Source: an uncultured Prevotellaceae bacterium
GTDB taxonomy: Bacteria > Bacteroidota > Bacteroidia > Bacteroidales > Bacteroidaceae
Direction: 5' to 3'
DNA: 48,755 nt
NCBI GenBank assembly: GCA_945865175.1
Contig: CAMBDA010000024.1
Location: 1 to 48,755 of the forward strand
Shown: one piece after another, positions 41,077-48,755 of the stretch
Numbering within the stretch: the stretch's first letter is position 1
Layout: every line of letters begins with the position of its first letter
The notes under the pieces: model-generated
Told to the model about the DNA's origin: nothing
The model's database searches: none
The model's input: the letters and a program-made list of their open reading frames with translations, nothing else
Program-made: the position numbers and the translations under genes

Positions 41077-41290
41077 GTCTAGACCTTCATGGAGAATCGG
41101 GTGCCATGTTACGCATACAAGTCATCGAGGCCGGCTTCTGCCTGCACACAGCCATCATACGGTTTACGACGGGGCTTCGTTTCTCTCTCAAAGGAGCGTG
41201 GGATGACCCGTTGCGATGCAAAGTTAATAATTTTTTCGGCAACCACTGCTTTTTAAAGCAAAAAAAACACATTGTTCGCCATTTTTTGGC
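41077..41290. other. Gene-free spacer between trpB2 and the acyltransferase gene
   Basis: No convincing protein gene is seen. The left part has coding-like GC content and the right part is AT-rich. A minus-strand TAACTTTG (41226-41219) could start a transcript running left into the trpB2 hairpin. That transcript would contain a 23-codon frame beginning MMAVCRQKPASM and ending at 41087, of doubtful reality. Confidence 0.4.
41219..41226 (-). promoter_or_regulatory. Candidate minus-strand -7 element with no assigned gene
   Basis: TAACTTTG on the minus strand matches TAnnTTTG exactly but has no recognised gene downstream before the end of trpB2, which is on the other strand. It may drive a small RNA or be a chance match. 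Confidence 0.3.
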
Positions 41291-41298
41291 TACCTTTG
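41291..41298 (+). promoter_or_regulatory. -7 promoter element for the acyltransferase-licD pair
   Basis: TACCTTTG matches TAnnTTTG, 21 bases before the ATG at 41320, and excludes an in-frame start at 41272. Confidence 0.6.
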
Positions 41299-41319
41299 CG
41301 CATTCTAAGCAAGAATTAC

Positions 41320-42369
41320 ATGGAAAGGAAGAACCGAAACCATGCTTTTGACCTCCTCTGCGGGGTGTGCATCGTGCGCATGCTGGTCCTGCACATAATG
41401 ACCTTTTGTGGCCATGCCCAAGACGCGTGGTGGCAGCAGGTGATGGCATGGACCTATTACTTCATGTGCTTCTTCTTTTTCAAGTCGGGCTACTTCAACC
41501 GTAGCGTGGGCGGCCCCACCGGAGCTTATCTCAAGGGCAAGACCCTCCGCCTGCTGGTGCCCTATCTGGTGGCCGGACTCATCGGCGATGCCGTCTACTT
41601 CTCCCTGATGCCCTTTCTCATCCAGCGTTACCATCATCCCGTGGAGCCCCTTTCGTGGAGCCATATCTGGGAGGAGGGCCAGTTCTATGGCAACGGGCCG
41701 GTGTGGTTCCTGTGTACCTTCTATTTCACCTATGTGGGGGTACACTTTATCGAGAAGGTGCGCCATCTGCGCTATGCCTTCTTCCTCTTCCCTGCGGTCA
41801 GCTGGTGGCTGTCCACCCTGGGCAATCCCCTTTGGCTGGGGCTCGACAATCTGTTCATGGGCTTCTTCTGCTTCTATCTGGGGCATTTCTGGCATCGCCT
41901 CACAGTCCTTTTGGGCCGCAGGCGCACGTTTGCACTTTCGGTGCTGCTCCTGGGCTGTTTCTGCATGGTCAACGCGTGGAGCGACATCTATTATGCCATG
42001 AGTTCCAATACCTTCAGGGGGCAGCTCCCTTTGCTGGTGGCAGGCATGTCGTGTGCCTTGTGCGGACTCACGGGCCTGCTGATGGCGCTGGAGGTGCCCC
42101 GTGTGCCGGTAATCGACTTCATAGGCCGCCATTCGATGGTCTATTTCATCTCCCATTACCCCATCCTCTACATCTACAAGTTTGTGCATCTCAGCTTCGG
42201 CCGCAGCATCTATGGCCGCTATGATGATGTCATCCTGCTCATACCCATCGTCTTCATCATCTGCACCTGGCTGGTGCCCTATGTAGAGCGCGTCCCCTGG
42301 CTCAGCGGCAGATGGAACAATATGTCAGCCCCATGTCAGAAAACACCACTTTCGACCCTGCCCAGTTGA
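41320..42369 (+). CDS. Membrane acyltransferase (acyltransferase 3 family)
   Basis: 349 aa with about ten membrane helices. The N-terminal RKNRNHAFDLLCGVCIVRML and LHIMTFC fit the acyltransferase-3 (OafA/WecH/NodX-type) fold; the usual catalytic His is in the first helix (LVLHIM). PVWFLCTFYFTY is also typical. Such proteins O-acetylate or otherwise acylate surface glycans from the inner membrane. Its 3' end overlaps licD by 37 bases or more, so they act as a pair. The substrate is unknown. Confidence 0.85.
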   Translation: MERKNRNHAFDLLCGVCIVRMLVLHIMTFCGHAQDAWWQQVMAWTYYFMCFFFFKSGYFNRSVGGPTGAYLKGKTLRLLVPYLVAGLIGDAVYFSLMPFLIQRYHHPVEPLSWSHIWEEGQFYGNGPVWFLCTFYFTYVGVHFIEKVRHLRYAFFLFPAVSWWLSTLGNPLWLGLDNLFMGFFCFYLGHFWHRLTVLLGRRRTFALSVLLLGCFCMVNAWSDIYYAMSSNTFRGQLPLLVAGMSCALCGLTGLLMALEVPRVPVIDFIGRHSMVYFISHYPILYIYKFVHLSFGRSIYGRYDDVILLIPIVFIICTWLVPYVERVPWLSGRWNNMSAPCQKTPLSTLPS

Positions 42370-43181
42370 AGGCACGGTTCAACCCCGAAGGCTCCCTGCT
42401 CTGCCGCCACCAGCAGCGCATGAAGGAGATGTTGCAGGTGCTCGATGCCATCTGCAGCCGTCACGGCATACCCTATTGGATCAGTTCGGGCACCTTGATA
42501 GGATGTGTGCGCCACGGGGGTTTCATCCCCTGGGACGACGACCTCGATGTGGAGATGCTCATGCCCGACTATGAACGTCTGCTGCGTGTGCTGCCCCAGG
42601 AACTTCCCTCCTGGATGGCCTTGCAGCATCATGCCACCGACCCCCACTATTTCTATTCCTATGCCAAGCTGCGCGACCGCCACAGTTTCCTTAGCGAGGA
42701 GTGTGGCTACGACCGTGTGTTCCGCTTCCGAGGCATCTACATCGACATCATGCCGCAGGCTCCCTGCCCGCTGTGGCTCCACAAGCTCTCGTGTCTCAGT
42801 CTGGGGCATGTGTACAAGCAGTTGCGCCAGCCGGGCCTCGGCCAGCGCAGGGCCTGTCGCATAGCCGACTTCTGGTATGCACTCAACCATGGTCTGGTGT
42901 ACCCCCTCCTGCGGATGGCGGCCCGCTGCTGCCCTTCAGCCCCTCTGCGGCATGCGTTGGGCGTACCGTTTCATTCCACCTGCAGCAGGGAGGAAATCTT
43001 TCCGCTGGGGCGTGCCCGCTTCGAGGACATCGAGGTGAGTGTGCCCCACGATCCGGATGCCTATCTCCGTCGCAAATACGGCAACTATATGCGTCTGCCC
43101 GACCTGGATGTGCTGCAACCACACGTATGCGAGATAGAATTCGGCGATGGGGTGGGAGAGGGCCAAAAAAGTGAAGGATAA
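42333..43181 (+). CDS. LicD-family phosphotransferase
   Basis: 282 aa from the ATG at 42333; an in-frame ATG at 42312 would give 289 aa and more overlap. The LicD core is clear: HGIPYWISSGTLIGCVRHGG followed by FIPWDDDLDVEML, the Asp-rich metal site, then YAKLRDRHSF and RGIYIDIMP. LicD proteins attach phosphocholine or similar phosphodiester groups to lipopolysaccharide, teichoic acid or capsule sugars. Here it overlaps a membrane acyltransferase gene, which suggests glycan decoration. The donor is unknown; no choline-uptake genes are visible. Confidence 0.88.
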   Translation: MSENTTFDPAQLKARFNPEGSLLCRHQQRMKEMLQVLDAICSRHGIPYWISSGTLIGCVRHGGFIPWDDDLDVEMLMPDYERLLRVLPQELPSWMALQHHATDPHYFYSYAKLRDRHSFLSEECGYDRVFRFRGIYIDIMPQAPCPLWLHKLSCLSLGHVYKQLRQPGLGQRRACRIADFWYALNHGLVYPLLRMAARCCPSAPLRHALGVPFHSTCSREEIFPLGRARFEDIEVSVPHDPDAYLRRKYGNYMRLPDLDVLQPHVCEIEFGDGVGEGQKSEG

Positions 43182-43206
43182 ATTTGGCACTGTTGCCACT
43201 TTGCAC

Positions 43207-43214
43207 TACCTTTG
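43207..43214 (+). promoter_or_regulatory. -7 promoter element for metG
   Basis: TACCTTTG matches TAnnTTTG, 33 bases before the ATG at 43248. A second match, TAAATTTG, lies 28 bases upstream at 43179-43186, and a small hairpin (TGGCA/TGCCA) lies between the two. Confidence 0.6.
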
Positions 43215-43247
43215 CAGCAGAATAGAATTCAAACACTTAATAGATAT

Positions 43248-45305
43248 ATGGAAAAAGAAGTGAAAAGAACCACGGTGACCGCGGCCTTGCCCTATGCCAA
43301 CGGTCCTGTACACATCGGACACCTGGCGGGCGTGTATGTGCCTGCCGACATCTATGTGCGCTACCTGCGTCTGAAGAAGCGTCCTGTGATTTTTGTGGGC
43401 GGAAGCGATGAGCACGGTGTGCCTGTCACCATACGTGCCCGCAAGGAGGGCATCACCACCCAGCAGGTAGTGGACCGCTACCATGCGCTCATCAAGGAAT
43501 CGTTCAGCCGCTTCGGCATCAGTTTCGACATCTATAGCCGCACCACCAGCGCCACCCACCACCAGCTGGCCAGCGACTTTTTCCGCCATCTCTATGACAA
43601 CGGCAAGTTTGTGGAGCAGGAGAGCGAGCAGTTCTACGACGAGCAGACGGGCCATTTCCTCACCGACCGCAACATCCGTGGCGAATGTCCCCGCTGCCAT
43701 GCCCCCGAGGCATACGGCGACCAGTGTGAACGCTGTGGTGCTACGCTGAGCCCCGAGGAACTCATCAATCCATACAATGCCGAATCGGGCAATCCGCTTG
43801 TGAGGCGTGCCACCAAGCACTGGTACCTGCCCCTGGACAAGGACCAGCCCTGGCTGGAGAAATGGATTCTGGAGGAGCACAAGGAATGGCGTCCCAATGT
43901 GTATGGCCAGTGCAAGAGCTGGCTCGACGGTGGCCTGCGTCCGCGTGCCGTCACGCGCGACCTCGACTGGGGCATTCCCGTGCCTGTGGAGGGTGCCGAG
44001 GGTAAGGTGCTCTATGTGTGGTTTGATGCGCCCATCGGATATATCAGCAACACCAAGGAACTCTGCGACGCCCATCCCGAACTGGGGTCGTGGGAAACAT
44101 GGTGGAAGGACCCCGAAACACGCCTCATCCACTTTATCGGCAAGGACAATATCGTGTTCCATTGCATCGTGTTCCCGGCCATGCTGAAGGCCCACGGCGG
44201 TTATATCCTGCCGGACAATGTGCCGGCCAATGAATTCCTCAATCTGGAGGGCAACAAGATTTCCACCAGCAAGAACTATGCAGTGTGGCTCAATGAGTAT
44301 CTCGACGAACTGCCCAACCGCCAGGACGAACTGCGCTATGTGCTCACGGCCAATGCGCCCGAAACCAAGGACAACGATTTCACCTGGGCCGACTTCCAGG
44401 CACGCTGCAACAACGAGCTGGTGGCGGTGTACGGCAATTTCGTGAACCGTGCGCTGCAGCTCACCAAGAAGTATTACAGCGGCATTGTGCCCGAGTGCGG
44501 CGAACTCACCGACTATGACCGACAGACACTGGCTGAGTTTGACGGCGTGAAGGAGAAACTCGAAGACCTGCTGGAGCACTTCAGGTTCCGCGATGCCCAG
44601 AAGGAAGCCATGAACCTGGCCCGCATCGGCAACAAGTACATCGCCGACAGCGAGCCGTGGAAGGTGATAAAGACCGACCCCGACCGTGTGCGCACCATCA
44701 TCTACATCAGTCTTCAGCTCACCGCCAATCTGGCCATTGCCTTCGAGCCCTTCCTGCCCTTCAGCAGCCAGCGCCTGCGCCAGATGCTGAACATGGAGCA
44801 GTTCAGCTGGGAGGACCTTGGCAGCACCTGTCTGCTGCCCGCAGGCAAGCAGCTGGCCGAGCCGGACCTGCTGTTCAGCAAGATAGAGGACGATGTCATC
44901 AAGCAGCAGACCGACAAACTGGCTGCCACCATCAAGGCCAACGAGGAGGCTGCCTATCAGGCACCTGCCGTGAAGGATACGGTGGAATACGGCGACTTTG
45001 AGAAGCTGGACATCCGTGTGGGCACCGTGCTCTCCTGTGAGCGTGTGCCCAAGATGAAGAAACTGCTCAAGTTCCGCATCGCCGACGGCCTGGCAGACCG
45101 CACCATTGTGAGCGGCATTAGCCAGTGGTATGAGCCCGAGAAGCTGGTGGGCAAGCAGGTGCTCTTCATCGCCAATCTGGCACCCCGCCAGTTCAAGAAC
45201 GGACTGGTGAGCGAGGGCATGATATTGAGTGCCGCCAACTATGACGGCAGCATCAGCCTCACCACTGTGGAGCACGAGGTGAAACCTGGTAGCCAGGTGT
45301 GCTGA
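43248..45305 (+). CDS. metG: Methionyl-tRNA synthetase
   Basis: 685 aa, the long dimeric form. It charges initiator and elongator tRNA-Met. The HIGH motif is HIGH at 22-25. A zinc knuckle ([18 protein letters not shown], from about 147) and the KMSKS equivalent KISTS (about 338-342) follow. The C-terminal EMAP-II-like tRNA-binding domain includes [20 protein letters not shown]. The start at 43248 lies downstream of its promoter. The stop shares one base with the next ATG (TGATG), so an essential gene is translationally joined to a flippase gene. Confidence 0.97.
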   Translation: MEKEVKRTTVTAALPYANGPVHIGHLAGVYVPADIYVRYLRLKKRPVIFVGGSDEHGVPVTIRARKEGITTQQVVDRYHALIKESFSRFGISFDIYSRTTSATHHQLASDFFRHLYDNGKFVEQESEQFYDEQTGHFLTDRNIRGECPRCHAPEAYGDQCERCGATLSPEELINPYNAESGNPLVRRATKHWYLPLDKDQPWLEKWILEEHKEWRPNVYGQCKSWLDGGLRPRAVTRDLDWGIPVPVEGAEGKVLYVWFDAPIGYISNTKELCDAHPELGSWETWWKDPETRLIHFIGKDNIVFHCIVFPAMLKAHGGYILPDNVPANEFLNLEGNKISTSKNYAVWLNEYLDELPNRQDELRYVLTANAPETKDNDFTWADFQARCNNELVAVYGNFVNRALQLTKKYYSGIVPECGELTDYDRQTLAEFDGVKEKLEDLLEHFRFRDAQKEAMNLARIGNKYIADSEPWKVIKTDPDRVRTIIYISLQLTANLAIAFEPFLPFSSQRLRQMLNMEQFSWEDLGSTCLLPAGKQLAEPDLLFSKIEDDVIKQQTDKLAATIKANEEAAYQAPAVKDTVEYGDFEKLDIRVGTVLSCERVPKMKKLLKFRIADGLADRTIVSGISQWYEPEKLVGKQVLFIANLAPRQFKNGLVSEGMILSAANYDGSISLTTVEHEVKPGSQVC

Positions 45306-46759
45306 TGGAGGAGACACGCTCGCTGCGCGACAAGACCGCACGGGGCTTCTTGTGGGGTGGCATCAATAACGGCACGGTGCAGGTGCTGGGTGCGCTGTTC
45401 GGCATTGTCATGCTGCGCCTGCTCACGCCGGCCGATTATGGCAAGGTGGCCATGCTCATGGTCTTTTCCAATCTGGCCGCCACCATTCAGGAGAGCGGTT
45501 TCACGGCCGCCCTGTGCAACCGGCGCCCCACCCACCGCGACTACAATGCCGTCTTCTGGTTCAACATCTTCTGCTCGGCGTTGCTCTACGGTGTGCTGTG
45601 GTGCCTGGCACCGTTTATCGCCCGCTTCTATGGCGACCCTGTGCTGTTGCCCCTGAGCCGCTATCTGTTCCTTGGCTTCTTTATCAGCAGCTGGGGCACC
45701 GTGCAGCGGGCGTGGCTCTTCATTCATCTCAAGAACAAACAAACGTGCATCATCGCCATCACAGCCCTCCTTGTGTCGGGCCTGGTGGGGATGGGCATGG
45801 CATGGGCCGGCATGGCCTATTGGGGGCTGGCCACCCAGAACATCCTCTTTGTGCTGGTGGTGGCACTCATGAACTGGTATTATTCGCCTTGGCGCCCCAC
45901 GCTCCACATCGACCTGCGTCCTGCCTGGCAGATGTTCGGCTTCAGCAGCCGACTGCTTGTGGCCAGCATTCTCAACCAGCTGAGCTCCAATGCCTTCGGT
46001 ATTTTGCTAGGCAAGTTTTATGGGGATGTGCAAGCCGGCTTCTACAGCAATGCGCGCAAGTGGAACGACATGTGCTCGGGCACCATTGGCGGCATGCTCA
46101 CGGGCGTGGCGCAGCCCGTCCTCTCGCAGGTGGTGGACAATCGTGAACGCTACTGTCAGGTGTTTCGCAAGATGCTCCGCTTCGTGTCGTTCATCTCGTT
46201 TCCTGCCTTGTTGGGCATGGGACTTGTGTCGCGCGAGTTCCTGCTGATTGTGGCCGGTGGAAAATGGGAGTCCAGTGCCCGTCTGCTCACGATGCTCAGC
46301 CTCTACGGGGCCATCTTCCCCCTGCTCACCCTCTACAGCCAGCTCACCATCAGCCAGGGCCGGAGCCGCATCAATGTGTGGTGCACCTCGGCCTTGAGCG
46401 CCCTTATCCTGAGCGGGCTGGTGGCCTTGCACTCCTTTGGCATCTATGTGATGGTGACCTATTTCATTGCCATCAATATGGCATGGCTCTTTGTGTGGCA
46501 GTATTTTGCAGGCCGCCTGGTGGGCCTGCGGCTGCATCAGGCCCTTTCGGACGTGTTGCCCTTTGCCCTGCTGGCAGCGGCCAGCATGACGGCCACTTGG
46601 TTTGTCACGCTTCCCATCACCCATGTGTGGGTCTTGCTGCTGGCCAAGGTGGTGGTGGCTGCAGGCCTCTATCTGGGCATCCTGTGGGTGGTGCGGGCCA
46701 CCATCCTGCGCGAGAGCATCCATTACCTGCTGGGCATGAGAAAGTCGGCCACGCCGTGA
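45305..46759 (+). CDS. Polysaccharide flippase (Wzx/WzxC-like, MOP superfamily)
   Basis: 484 aa with about 12 to 14 membrane helices. The N-terminus SLRDKTARGFLWGGINNG and LRLLTPADYGKVAMLMVF are typical of the polysaccharide-synthesis/WzxC-like family. It should translocate undecaprenyl-linked glycan units across the inner membrane. The ATG at 45305 overlaps the metG stop by one base. A glycosyltransferase gene follows after 45 bases. Confidence 0.9.
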   Translation: MEETRSLRDKTARGFLWGGINNGTVQVLGALFGIVMLRLLTPADYGKVAMLMVFSNLAATIQESGFTAALCNRRPTHRDYNAVFWFNIFCSALLYGVLWCLAPFIARFYGDPVLLPLSRYLFLGFFISSWGTVQRAWLFIHLKNKQTCIIAITALLVSGLVGMGMAWAGMAYWGLATQNILFVLVVALMNWYYSPWRPTLHIDLRPAWQMFGFSSRLLVASILNQLSSNAFGILLGKFYGDVQAGFYSNARKWNDMCSGTIGGMLTGVAQPVLSQVVDNRERYCQVFRKMLRFVSFISFPALLGMGLVSREFLLIVAGGKWESSARLLTMLSLYGAIFPLLTLYSQLTISQGRSRINVWCTSALSALILSGLVALHSFGIYVMVTYFIAINMAWLFVWQYFAGRLVGLRLHQALSDVLPFALLAAASMTATWFVTLPITHVWVLLLAKVVVAAGLYLGILWVVRATILRESIHYLLGMRKSATP

Positions 46760-46804
46760 TTGCAACTATACAACCCTACCTTATATTAAATAACACGCAC
46801 GCAC

Positions 46805-47695
46805 ATGAACATCGCCTACCTCATTTCGGCACACACCGACCCTCAGCAGCTGAAGCGGCTGATTGCAGCCTTGCATCCCGAGGCCGAATACTTTGTACAT
46901 ATCGACCGTAAGAGCTGCCTTGACGATTTCACCCGCCTTGTTCCCTGGCCCAACGTGCATTTCATCCCCGACCGTGTGGATGTGGTGTGGGGCACCATGG
47001 TGGAGGTCACCTATCAGGTCAATCTCTTGCGGGCAGCTGTGGAGTGGCCGGACAAGGAGTTCCAGCACATCTTTTTCCTGAGCGGACTGGATTACCCCCT
47101 CCTTTCCCCACAGGCCATCACCCGGTGGCTGCAGGAGCGGCCTGGAGAGGAACACCTGACGGCCTACTGCATGGACACCCCCCTCCTCAGCGAGGCACAG
47201 CGTACCAACTATACCGTGCCCCGCCCGTGGTGCCGGTGGCGCAAGGGGGCGGCTGCGCTGCGCCGGCTGTGCAAGGCTGCAGGCCTGCGCAAACCGCTCG
47301 GTTTCCCTGTGGACGGTCAGGAATGGCATCTCTACAAGGGCAGTGCCTGGTGGTGCATCTCGCAGCAGCTGGGTGCCTACATTCTGGACCGCTATGACCA
47401 CACTCCGGCCATCCGCCGCTACTTTGCCGACAGTTTCGGCCCGGCCGAAACCCTTATCCCCACCATTGTGATGAACCATCCCCAGTGGCGCGGACGTTGC
47501 CATGAGCACAAGGGCGAATACCCTGGTCTGGCCGCACTCACACCGCTGCATTTTATCGACTACCATCCCGTGATAAAAGTGCTCGACCTCACCGACTACG
47601 ACCGTCTGGTGGCCAGCGGAAAGCTGTTCTGCCGTAAGGTGGTGAGCGGAAAGAGCGACACGCTGGTGGAAAAACTCCGTTCCCGCAATGGCTGA
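46805..47695 (+). CDS. GT14-like (core-2/I-branching type) glycosyltransferase
   Basis: 296 aa. MNIAYLISAHTDPQQLKRLI at the start, YFVHIDRKS, IFFLSGLDYPLLS, HLYKGSAWWCISQQ and FGPAETLIPTIVMNHP are the blocks of the beta-1,6-N-acetylglucosaminyltransferase-like (GT14) family. It is cytosolic, without a signal or membrane helix. It probably adds a branch sugar to the glycan moved by the flippase upstream; donor and acceptor are unknown. It overlaps the next gene by 8 bases. Confidence 0.9.
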   Translation: MNIAYLISAHTDPQQLKRLIAALHPEAEYFVHIDRKSCLDDFTRLVPWPNVHFIPDRVDVVWGTMVEVTYQVNLLRAAVEWPDKEFQHIFFLSGLDYPLLSPQAITRWLQERPGEEHLTAYCMDTPLLSEAQRTNYTVPRPWCRWRKGAAALRRLCKAAGLRKPLGFPVDGQEWHLYKGSAWWCISQQLGAYILDRYDHTPAIRRYFADSFGPAETLIPTIVMNHPQWRGRCHEHKGEYPGLAALTPLHFIDYHPVIKVLDLTDYDRLVASGKLFCRKVVSGKSDTLVEKLRSRNG

Positions 47696-48746
47696 CCCAC
47701 ACAGGATGCGCATGCATTGGCTCGATGCCATGAGAGGGCTCACCATGCTCCTGGTGGTGGCCTATCATGTGGCCGTCTTCACCTTCGGGCAGAACGAGAA
47801 GACCTCTTCCTCGCTGCCCTTCCTGGTGTTGCTGCGCATGCCCCTGTTCTTTTTCGTGAGCGGCTTCCTGGCCTATCGTCCCCGTTTCGACTGGACTTCT
47901 TCATCGGTGGGCAGGACATTGTGGCGCAAGACACAGGTGCAGGTGGTGCCGGCCTTGTTGTTTCTGTGCCTCTGTCTGGTGTTCCGCCAGAAAGGCGATT
48001 TCTTGGTTCATCTGGAGCAGGCGTTTTCGCAGGCCACCAAGGGCGGCTATTGGTTCACTTGGGTGCTCCTGCAGCTGTTTGTCATCTATTACGTCGTGCT
48101 GGCGCTGCTGCCTGTTCGGCTGCATCACAGGGCAACCTGTCTGCTGTGGCTGTTTTCCGTGGCAGCCTACGAAACCTCCTACATGCCGCGGCTGCTCACC
48201 TACCCCTCTTCGCCCTTTTTCCAGTGGACCAGTCTGGTGCTTACCATCCGCTACATGCAGTTCTTCATGCTGGGCAACCTGGTGGCACGCCACAGGGCCG
48301 TGTTCCGATGGATGATTACCCGCCGCTGGTTCTTCCCCTTGGTGGTGGGTGTGGCCGTGCTGTGCTGTGCCGACCTTTTCCGCTGGCACACGCTCCACCG
48401 CATGTGGACCAATCTGCCCCGCACCGTGGCCATGTATGCCCTGCTCGCCATCGTGGTGACTGCCTTCTTCCATTATCGCCAGGCCTGGGCGGGCCACAAC
48501 TGGCCAAGCCGTGCGCTCCGCTATGTGGGCACCCGCACGCTCGACATCTACCTCCTCCACTTCCTGCTGCTGCCGGCCTTGCCGATGGTGGGCAAGTGGG
48601 TAAACAGCCACCATCCGGGATTCCTGACCGAGGTGTTGCTGGATGTGGGCATGGCCGTGCCCGTGGTGGCAGCATGTTGTCTGGTGAGCCACCTGCTGCG
48701 GGTGAGTCCTGTGTTCACCTTCCATCTCTTCGGCCGTCGCACGTAG
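47688..48746 (+). CDS. Membrane acyltransferase (acyltransferase 3 family)
   Basis: 352 aa from the ATG at 47688; ATGs at 47706 or 47712 may be the real start, since family members usually begin just before the RxxWLDAMRGL-type motif. About ten membrane helices are seen. RMHWLDAMRGLTMLLVVAYH holds the family's Arg and catalytic His, and LPFLVLLRMPLFFFVSGFL is the matching second block. It likely acylates the glycan made by the neighbouring genes. The gene is complete and ends 9 bases before the window edge. Confidence 0.88.
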   Translation: MADPHRMRMHWLDAMRGLTMLLVVAYHVAVFTFGQNEKTSSSLPFLVLLRMPLFFFVSGFLAYRPRFDWTSSSVGRTLWRKTQVQVVPALLFLCLCLVFRQKGDFLVHLEQAFSQATKGGYWFTWVLLQLFVIYYVVLALLPVRLHHRATCLLWLFSVAAYETSYMPRLLTYPSSPFFQWTSLVLTIRYMQFFMLGNLVARHRAVFRWMITRRWFFPLVVGVAVLCCADLFRWHTLHRMWTNLPRTVAMYALLAIVVTAFFHYRQAWAGHNWPSRALRYVGTRTLDIYLLHFLLLPALPMVGKWVNSHHPGFLTEVLLDVGMAVPVVAACCLVSHLLRVSPVFTFHLFGRRT

Positions 48747-48755
48747 GTATAATCA

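Noticed and set aside
43206..45341. Very long open frame antisense to metG (about 711 codons)
   Set aside because: It mirrors a certain aminoacyl-tRNA synthetase; GC-rich third positions keep the opposite strand open. No family motif was seen in it.
1..48755. CRISPR arrays, tRNA or rRNA genes, transposases, toxin-antitoxin pairs or defence islands
   Set aside because: I looked for regular spaced repeats, cloverleaf-type sequences and transposase or nuclease motifs and saw none.

Overview
The window is chromosomal DNA from a member of the Bacteroidales, most likely a GC-rich Prevotellaceae-like genome. Three things support this. Many genes carry the Bacteroidetes -7 promoter element TAnnTTTG a short distance upstream, with little or no Shine-Dalgarno sequence. 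Several families are typical of the phylum: DUF4290, DUF4492 before cydA, DUF4250, DUF4923, the SOTCase-type ArgF' and the thiamine PnuT system. The gene orders also fit. Coding regions look GC-rich by eye, and only the first ~230 bases and the promoters are AT-rich. I see no rRNA, tRNA, CRISPR array or complete mobile element. Most of the window is housekeeping DNA.

Layout, left to right. 1-299: gene-poor AT-rich edge and the purA terminator. 300-5170 (minus): a Fur-like regulator with purA, then AraC-type regulator, dipeptidyl peptidase III and an alkylation-repair HEAT protein. 5292-7118 (plus): recQ. 7120-10787 (minus): thiamine uptake operon, with a TPP riboswitch followed by TonB receptor, PnuT and thiamine pyrophosphokinase. 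10848-10963: a cluster of palindromes and a terminator. 10973-18473 (minus): an eight-gene arginine/proline operon, argR-GNAT-argG-argC-argD-proB-proA-argF', mostly overlapping or tightly packed and probably using N-succinyl intermediates. 18731-24903 (plus): a lipoprotein phosphoesterase with an envelope protein, the cytochrome bd operon (DUF4492-cydA-cydB) and an alanine/sodium symporter. 24928-27606 (minus): yicC-gmk-nadD-MORN protein. 27692-36163 (plus): a long run, tsaB-DUF4290-murA-rimM-dxr-rseP-DUF4250-lipoprotein-cca-C_GCAxxG_C_C protein. 36200-38683 (minus): UDP-glucose dehydrogenase and a UDP-glucuronate epimerase-like enzyme. 38873-41008 (plus): DUF4923 protein and a stand-alone trpB2-type enzyme. 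41320-48746 (plus): a surface-glycan group (two membrane acyltransferases, LicD, a Wzx-like flippase, a GT14-like glycosyltransferase) with metG embedded.

The thiamine genes form one uptake-and-activation pathway: outer-membrane import, inner-membrane import, then pyrophosphorylation. The arg/pro genes share glutamate-derived intermediates. The murA-dxr-rseP run combines envelope precursor synthesis, isoprenoid supply and envelope protease functions with RNA maturation (tsaB, rimM, cca). The UDP-sugar genes could feed the glycan group at the right edge.

I did not find a clearly new defence or mobile system. The most interesting points are residue-level and regulatory: a MurA with Asp in place of the fosfomycin-target Cys, Ser90 at the specificity position of ArgF', a Fur-like protein lacking the usual histidine-rich sensor motif, twin TGAATATTCA palindromes near argR, a terminator-like hairpin wrapped around the trpB2 promoter, a triple palindrome family between two operons, and a possible small RNA between trpB2 and the acyltransferase gene.
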